Shown here: positions 34,051 to 38,937 of the stretch, piece by piece
Numbering within the stretch: position 1 is the first letter of the stretch
How the letters are laid out: every line of letters begins with the position of its first letter
From: Paludibacteraceae bacterium
GTDB lineage: Bacteria; Bacteroidota; Bacteroidia; Bacteroidales; Paludibacteraceae
Length of the DNA stretch: 38,937 bases
Assembly: GCA_017553575.1 (NCBI GenBank)
Contig: JAFZKQ010000065.1
Coordinates: forward strand, 1 to 38,937
Reading direction: 5' to 3'
Notes under the pieces: model-generated
Told to the model about the DNA's origin: nothing
The model's input: the letters and a program-made list of their open reading frames with translations, nothing else
Database searches by the model: none
Position numbers and translations under genes: made by a program

Positions 34051-35181
34051 TTATATTATTCCTTTCGTACTTGGCAACTCATATTTATAGATGTCTCTTT
34101 TGATAGCCATCTTGATGGAGCGTGCCAAGGCTTTGAATATGCCTTCAATTTTGTGGTGTTCGTTCGTGCCCTCTGCTTTGATGTTGAGATTCATCTTGGC
34201 TGAGTCGCTGAGCGATTTGAAGAAGTGGAAGAACATCTCCGTTGGCATGTCGCCTACATATTCGCGTTTGAAGTCGGCGTCCCAGACAAGCCAAGGCCTG
34301 CCACCGAAATCCAATGCCACGGAACAGAGGCATTCGTCCATAGGGAGTGCGTAGCCGTAGCGTTCGATGCCTCGTTTGTTGCCGAGGGCTTGGAGCAACG
34401 CTTCGCCGAGGGCGATGGCCGTGTCCTCGATGGTGTGGTGCTCATCCACGTTGAGGTCGCCCTTCACCTTGATGGTTAGGTCGCAGCCGGAGTGCTTTCC
34501 GATTTGTTCGAGCATATGGTCGAAGAATCCCAAGCCTGAGGAAATGTCGCACTTGCCCGTTCCGTCGAGGTTGAGGCGGATGTAGATGTCCGTCTCTTTA
34601 GTAGTCCGTTGGACGGTAGCGATGCGTTCGCCGGCGAAGAGGAACTCCGTGATTTGGTCCCAACTTTTCGTGGCGAGGGCGCAACTCTCTTGCAATCCTT
34701 TTTCTGCCAATTGCTTTTCGGCTTCGTCTGGCTCGCAGAGATAGATGGCGCGGCATCCCAGATTTTTGGCCAGTTGTACGTCCGTCAGTCGGTCGCCGAT
34801 GACGAAGGAGGCCTCCATGTCGTAGTCTCCGTTCATATAGCCGGTGAGCATAGCGGTACCTGGTTTGCGTGTGGGAAGGTTGTCTTCAGGGTAGGAGGGG
34901 TCAATGAAGATGTTGTCGAACGTCACACCCTCGTTGCTGAATGTTTGCAGCATTTTCCCTTGGATGCGGTCGAAGTTCTCTTGCGGGTTCGCTGGCGTAC
35001 CCAGTCCGTCTTGGTTGGAGACGATGACCAATTCGAAGTCCAAATTTTTTCGGATGAAATGTAGGTTGCGGATTACGCCAGGCAAAAACTCCAGTTGGTC
35101 GAGCGTGTCGACTTGGAAAGTGACAGGCGGTTCGACGATGAGTGTTCCGTCTCTGTCTATGAATAGAACCCTTTTCTTCAT
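34051..35181 (-). CDS. hisB: Histidinol-phosphatase / imidazoleglycerol-phosphate dehydratase
   Basis: A 376-residue bifunctional enzyme of histidine synthesis. Residues 1-165 form a HAD phosphatase with the nucleophile loop [10 protein letters not shown] (Asp8 and Asp10), and [15 protein letters not shown] near 120-134. Residues about 185-376 form the dehydratase with the two metal-binding histidine motifs: [17 protein letters not shown] near 255 and [16 protein letters not shown] near 345. The two activities remove the phosphate from histidinol phosphate and dehydrate imidazole glycerol phosphate. Bacteroides hisB commonly sits in a hisGDCB cluster; here no other his gene is recognised. A TAATTTTG box lies 31 bases upstream. 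Length is normal and the gene is intact. Confidence 0.96.
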   Translation of the reverse strand: MKKRVLFIDRDGTLIVEPPVTFQVDTLDQLEFLPGVIRNLHFIRKNLDFELVIVSNQDGLGTPANPQENFDRIQGKMLQTFSNEGVTFDNIFIDPSYPEDNLPTRKPGTAMLTGYMNGDYDMEASFVIGDRLTDVQLAKNLGCRAIYLCEPDEAEKQLAEKGLQESCALATKSWDQITEFLFAGERIATVQRTTKETDIYIRLNLDGTGKCDISSGLGFFDHMLEQIGKHSGCDLTIKVKGDLNVDEHHTIEDTAIALGEALLQALGNKRGIERYGYALPMDECLCSVALDFGGRPWLVWDADFKREYVGDMPTEMFFHFFKSLSDSAKMNLNIKAEGTNEHHKIEGIFKALARSIKMAIKRDIYKYELPSTKGII

Positions 35182-35211
35182 GATCTCTTAACTTGTTTGT
35201 ATTTTTATTCG

Positions 35212-35219
35212 CAAAATTA
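35212..35219 (-). promoter_or_regulatory. -7 box of hisB
   Basis: TAATTTTG on the minus strand matches TAnnTTTG, 31 bases ahead of the hisB ATG at 35181. No good TTTG was seen at -33. Confidence 0.5.
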
Positions 35220-35390
35220 CATCAAGAATCTCTATTTTGTGGCATCCTTCAGATAAAATCACAATTTCGTGATGTTTTTTGAGGTGTCTGCGAGTTTGAT
35301 GGGAATTTACGTCGAATGAAAAATCATTGGATAAAAGAGGGAAAAAATCTCTCTCGGGGACGATTTTGTGAGTGGTTATAAAAAAACAAC

Positions 35391-35416
35391 GCATTCGATA
35401 TGGGGATACCGGATGC
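35391..35416. repeat. Palindromic stem-loop
   Basis: GCATTCGATAT and ATACCGGATGC form an 11-pair stem with one G-T wobble and one mismatch around a GGGG loop. There is no T-tract. It may be an operator or a structured leader element upstream of hisB. Confidence 0.5.
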
Positions 35417-35575
35417 GCAATTAACCTTAAAAACAGTTCTCTCAAAAATGGAAAAACAATTTAGAATTTTGGAGCGTACTTTTTAAAGAGGGTGATGAGA
35501 ATTAAATTCAAGCAAGCCATCGTAATTAATTATTTAAAATATTGTTAGTAATCTGTTGTCTTTATTTTGATGCTG

Positions 35576-35599
35576 CAAAATTATGTTATAAAACATAAT
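35576..35599 (-). promoter_or_regulatory. Promoter -7 box overlapped by a perfect palindrome
   Basis: On the minus strand TAATTTTG (35583-35576) fits TAnnTTTG. It is partly covered by the perfect inverted repeat ATTATGTT-ATAA-AACATAAT (35580-35599). A TTG lies about 20 bases farther upstream. The likely transcript would run toward hisB with a leader of about 390 bases. Confidence 0.5.
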
Positions 35600-35880
35600 C
35601 CTGCAACATTTTTAGGATGTTTTTTTGAACAGGTTTTGGGACGGATGAGCAGGTGTGTTCCGATTTGTTATTTAAGGGACTCTTTTACTTTTGATTTGTA
35701 TCTATAATAGGCTCTCAGTTTGTGTTTCCTCTTTTAAACCAGATCTTTTGTTATAGTTAACAGAGAGGTTAAAATTTGTGAAAGGTGTTTTAGAATGTGA
35801 TATGAAGTTTTTTATCTGCTTGAAAATGAGCTTTATTTGAAAAAATAGTTAAATTCTTTCATCTTATGTACATTTATTTC

Positions 35881-35888
35881 TACCTTTG
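35881..35888 (+). promoter_or_regulatory. -7 box of the candidate small RNA
   Basis: TACCTTTG fits TAnnTTTG. TTTC at 35857-35860 is a near-match -33 box with a 20-base spacer. The expected start of transcription is near 35895. Confidence 0.6.
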
Positions 35889-35894
35889 TGATAA

Positions 35895-36021
35895 CCTTAG
35901 CCTGTGACGTTAACATTAGCTCAAAGATCGTCTGACTGTCGTCAGACATTGCCTGCAAATGTTTGCAATCTTTTTGCAGGCAAACTAGATGCTGGTAATT
36001 CTTACCAGCATCTTCTTTTTT
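35895..36021 (+). ncRNA. Candidate small RNA with three stem-loops
   Basis: No coding frame fits on this strand, but three perfect stem-loops follow each other: GTCTGAC/GTCAGAC (35930-35947, loop TGTC); TTGCCTGCAAA/TTTGCAGGCAA (35949-35983, 13-base loop); AGATGCTGGTAA/TTACCAGCATCT (35987-36013, loop TTC). The last is followed directly by TCTTTTTTT-like sequence to 36021 and would act as terminator. A TACCTTTG box lies just upstream. Predicted length is about 125 bases. I do not match it to a named family; Bacteroidales 6S RNA or another conserved small RNA are possibilities that a covariance search would settle. Confidence 0.65.
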
Positions 36022-36206
36022 GGGGGGAAGCTGCATCTCTAAAAAAGTCGGTTATACTTCGTCTTTATAAATCCTTCTGATTTTTTAAATTTAAGAAGAA
36101 AGGAACTCTCCCTGTCGAAAGGGGCTAGGGGAGTATTGCATTGTTTTCATCGGAAAAGGAAAGAGCCTTGGTTGAGTATACATAGTTTAGCTAGATTATA
36201 AAACAA

Positions 36207-36242
36207 AAGGTGTGTATCAGAATTTAATCCGATACACACCTT
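36207..36242. terminator. Terminator of the beta-helix protein gene
   Basis: AAGGTGTGTATC (36207-36218) and GATACACACCTT (36231-36242) form a perfect 12-pair stem. On the minus strand it is followed by TTTTGTTTTATAATC, so it ends transcription of the gene to the right. Confidence 0.88.
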
Positions 36243-36270
36243 ATAATGTTAGGATGATCTATTATGATCC

Positions 36271-38937
36271 TTATTTAACCGTAGACTTGATAACTTGTTC
36301 GTTGCCTACAACATATATACCTGGATTCAGACCCTCAAGTGCTTCAGAACGTTTTACACCACGCTTCAAGCAAATGCCAAGAACATTGTGAACGTCTACA
36401 AGCTCATCGTCGCTTGAGATTACATCTAAGCCGGTGGTCTCGAAACTGGCGTCAAACTCGAATTCAACAGTCTGATTGCACTGATCTTTAACTTGAACCT
36501 TGTAGTGTCCGCTTTCTGCGTTCTTCATTTCCAAGAATACAAAGTCGAAATAGTTGCCATCCTTCCCGCACTCATCTGTGTAGAAAAGATTCTTATCTCT
36601 TAAATCACTTTTACCTTCTGTTGCGACAGTGAAGCGACCTTCAAGCTTGTCATCGCGATAGAGATCAACTACATCTTTATTCATATAGTTGCGAATTAGT
36701 AGCGAGATGTAATTTTTGCTCTCATCTATTACCAAACCAAGCGAAGGTATAGATGGCATTGGGGTATCCTCGACGGTAACCTTGCCAAGACTCTTGGTTG
36801 AAAAAGGACAGTCGGTTACAGTTTCTGCCTCTTCTGGACTTACGAATACTTCGTATGTACCTGCAGGTACATCATAGAAAATTAAATTTCCGCCTCCATA
36901 ATTTGAAGTGTATGCCTTTTCGAAGTTTTCGCCCTTTATGGTGATTTTCAAATTTTGACCTTCAACATTACCAGAATAGCTAACCTGAATTTGACCATCA
37001 TCGTTGCCTGCACATTGTTGGCGGGTAGCATAAAGTTGGGCATCAAAATTAGAAAGATCCAACGGAGTACACTCATCAATGTCGAATTCGTATGAAACGA
37101 TTTGGCCGCACTTGTCTTTGACTTCAACCTTGTAGTGTCCGCCTTCCGCATTACCCCAATCCAAGAATACAAAGTCATATAAGCCTTTGTCGACAGGACA
37201 GTCGGAGGTGTAGTGGAGACTTAATTTGTCAGAAGGATTGGCATCTGCAGTTTCTGCAGGCTCTACAACTCTTTTTATTGCCTCGCCGTCGTGGTAGACA
37301 GTGACTTCGTCTCCTTTCAAATAGTTATTGATTACTAATTGGAAGATTTTACGACCTTCTCCATTTACTATTTTCTCATCGATAGACAAACCTGCAGGGT
37401 CAATCTTGGTCTTTTTAAGAGCAGCGACATTGAGCTTACCCATGCTTTTAGGTTCTGCACATTCGTCGTTTTCTGCTTCTATCACTACTTCGTATTCGCC
37501 AACGGGAACATCGTAATAAATTAGGTTTCCAGATCTCTTTACGTCTGTATAAGTCTTTGAATAGTTGTCGCCCTTTAAGGTGACCTTTATAGATCCGCCA
37601 TCAGGAATACCTGAATAGCCAATTTGAACTTGTGCATTGTCTACGCCGACACATTTTTGACGGGTATTATTAAAATTGAGTTCAACATTTGAGATGTCTT
37701 CTATTGTTGTCAATTCGAAGTTGAAAATCGCTCTTAGTTCAGCGCTCTCGTTAACTGCAATAAAATCGTAATTTCCACCTTCCAAATTGTTGAACACAAA
37801 AGATGCGACATTGCCGTTTGTTTTATTTGGCGTTACTTCTTGGCCGTTAAGAGTGGCTGTACACTCTGCTTCCCAGCCTGTAACCGTTATGTTAACCTCA
37901 GAATTTGGCGTGCTACAAGTATTGTCCTTTGCATCTCCTAGGATTTCTAGTGTTGGTTCTGTATAACTAATTGTATTACTTAAATCACTTGTTCCCTTTT
38001 CATTATAAGTGGCTGACACAATGAAATTTGGGGATGTGACTTCGTCAGCTGCGATTGTGATGTTAAAAGAGCCGTCGTCATTGACATCATTCGTTATTAA
38101 ATACTTGGTAGTAGTTTTACGAAATCCTTTATTTTCATATAAATCAATAATAGCACCAGGTTCTGCTGTTCCTGATATAATATATTTGCCTTTCTTTAGG
38201 ACGGCTGATGTTAGTTTTGGTACAGGAATCTGGTCTTCAGAAATGGCTACAGCCATGTGCTCCTCACTCATGAAGCGGCATCGGCGTATGCTTGGTGCAA
38301 CCCCTTTATAATCTCTCAGTACAATAAATGATTCATCATTATTTATAAAGTCGTTTTCCCATATAAGCGGCATTGTCTCTGCATAAGTCAGATAAATATT
38401 GGAATGCCCAAGTCTTCCTGTATACGTAAATTTGCAATAGGAAATCTTCTCTATGGCTACCTTCCCAGATATACTATAACCATAACATGAGAAAGTGCTA
38501 TTTTCTAGAGTCCCTATTTTGATTTTTTCATTATCAGGATAAGCCTCGATTCCAGATGAACAGTTGTTGAATTCGCAATGATTTATGCCATTGACGATCA
38601 CGTTTAGTAGGCAGATTGTGCAATTGTTAAACTTAACATTAGCGATTGAATCACACTCGCATTTATTTAGAGCGACATAATGGTCGTTAAATTCACAGTT
38701 TTTGATAATGTCGCATTTAGTATCGAAGAATTGGTCATCTTTTAACGAATAGCTACTATTAAACTTACAATCACTTACCTCTTTAAAGTAACCGTAATAT
38801 ACTATGTTGTTATATTTATCTCCCTCATTATTGGAGTTAAAGGTACAACCTGTCATTTTTGTTACCTGATATTCCTGGGCTCCATAAGCACGATCCATGG
38901 CACGATAACAATTCGTAAAGGTGCAATTTTTTATCAA
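36271..38937 (-). CDS. Exported beta-helix protein with duplicated modules, 5' end outside the window
   Basis: 888 residues are visible; the frame runs off the right edge, so start and signal peptide are missing. Residues 1 to about 235 form a parallel beta-helix of irregular coils, many ending in a Cys-x-Phe turn (NCTF, GCTF, DCKF, NCEF, HCEF, YCKF, RCRF). Residues about 238-330 look like an Ig-like domain (KGKYIISGTAEPGAIIDLYE). About 333-415 is another beta domain. Then two homologous modules follow, about 417-627 and 629-835, each with TRQxC, YSG, YDVPxGxYEV, DFVFL and GHYKVxVKDxC. The end (LNPGIYVVGNEQVIKSTVK) resembles the C-terminal sorting or anchoring tails of Bacteroidales secreted proteins. 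It is probably surface or secreted; ligand or enzyme activity is unknown. Confidence 0.85.
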   Translation of the reverse strand: MIKNCTFTNCYRAMDRAYGAQEYQVTKMTGCTFNSNNEGDKYNNIVYYGYFKEVSDCKFNSSYSLKDDQFFDTKCDIIKNCEFNDHYVALNKCECDSIANVKFNNCTICLLNVIVNGINHCEFNNCSSGIEAYPDNEKIKIGTLENSTFSCYGYSISGKVAIEKISYCKFTYTGRLGHSNIYLTYAETMPLIWENDFINNDESFIVLRDYKGVAPSIRRCRFMSEEHMAVAISEDQIPVPKLTSAVLKKGKYIISGTAEPGAIIDLYENKGFRKTTTKYLITNDVNDDGSFNITIAADEVTSPNFIVSATYNEKGTSDLSNTISYTEPTLEILGDAKDNTCSTPNSEVNITVTGWEAECTATLNGQEVTPNKTNGNVASFVFNNLEGGNYDFIAVNESAELRAIFNFELTTIEDISNVELNFNNTRQKCVGVDNAQVQIGYSGIPDGGSIKVTLKGDNYSKTYTDVKRSGNLIYYDVPVGEYEVVIEAENDECAEPKSMGKLNVAALKKTKIDPAGLSIDEKIVNGEGRKIFQLVINNYLKGDEVTVYHDGEAIKRVVEPAETADANPSDKLSLHYTSDCPVDKGLYDFVFLDWGNAEGGHYKVEVKDKCGQIVSYEFDIDECTPLDLSNFDAQLYATRQQCAGNDDGQIQVSYSGNVEGQNLKITIKGENFEKAYTSNYGGGNLIFYDVPAGTYEVFVSPEEAETVTDCPFSTKSLGKVTVEDTPMPSIPSLGLVIDESKNYISLLIRNYMNKDVVDLYRDDKLEGRFTVATEGKSDLRDKNLFYTDECGKDGNYFDFVFLEMKNAESGHYKVQVKDQCNQTVEFEFDASFETTGLDVISSDDELVDVHNVLGICLKRGVKRSEALEGLNPGIYVVGNEQVIKSTVK

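Noticed and set aside
35833-36036. 67-codon minus-strand frame across the candidate small RNA
   Set aside because: It reads straight through three perfect stem-loops, so its codons are explained by the palindromes; no ribosome site or motif.
1-38937. CRISPR arrays, rRNA, tRNA or phage structural genes
   Set aside because: None were seen on either strand.

Overview
The window looks like a chromosomal segment of a Bacteroidales bacterium (phylum Bacteroidota). The reasons are: promoters of the Bacteroidota type (TTTG, about 19 bases, then TAnnTTTG), seen clearly before several genes; a fused nuoCD gene in a nuo cluster without nuoE, nuoF or nuoG; a bifunctional hisB; a Bacteroides-type GDP-fucose synthase; and a large secreted beta-helix protein whose C-terminus resembles those of Bacteroidales exported proteins. 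The genus cannot be fixed from the sequence alone.

Left part (1-10.6 kb, plus strand): surface sugar and housekeeping genes. A radical SAM/SPASM protein and a GT4 glycosyltransferase form one transcription unit. GDP-mannose 4,6-dehydratase, GDP-L-fucose synthase and class I mannose-6-phosphate isomerase follow; together they lead from fructose-6-phosphate toward GDP-fucose, although the mannose-1-phosphate steps are not in the window. Next come a diacylglycerol-kinase-like lipid kinase, kdsA (KDO synthesis), hisS and a carboxynorspermidine synthase-type dehydrogenase.

Middle part (10.7-18.1 kb, minus strand): a complete type I restriction-modification locus in the order hsdM, HUH (Y1/REP-associated) transposase-like gene, hsdS, hsdR. 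The transposase-like gene sits 12 bases after hsdM and overlaps hsdS by ATGA, so it is built into the operon rather than dropped beside it. This is the most unusual arrangement in the window. After it come two hypothetical plus-strand genes (18.4-19.7 kb), bracketed by similar short repeats.

Right part (20-35.2 kb, minus strand): a compact ten-gene nuo operon (A, B, CD, H, I, J, K, L, M, N) for a complex I lacking the NADH-input module. Directly upstream of nuoA lies an unannotated 58-codon reading frame whose stop codon lies in the base of a strong terminator hairpin; this may be a small gene or a translation-coupled attenuator for nuo. Farther upstream are galE, a sugar nucleotidyltransferase, a class I/II aminotransferase and hisB.

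Right end (35.2-38.9 kb): a 1.1 kb gap holds a well-formed candidate small RNA (promoter, three perfect stem-loops, T-tract) and several operator-like palindromes. The last gene is a 5'-truncated exported protein with a cysteine-laddered beta-helix and a duplicated module of about 200 residues. No tRNA, rRNA or CRISPR array was seen.
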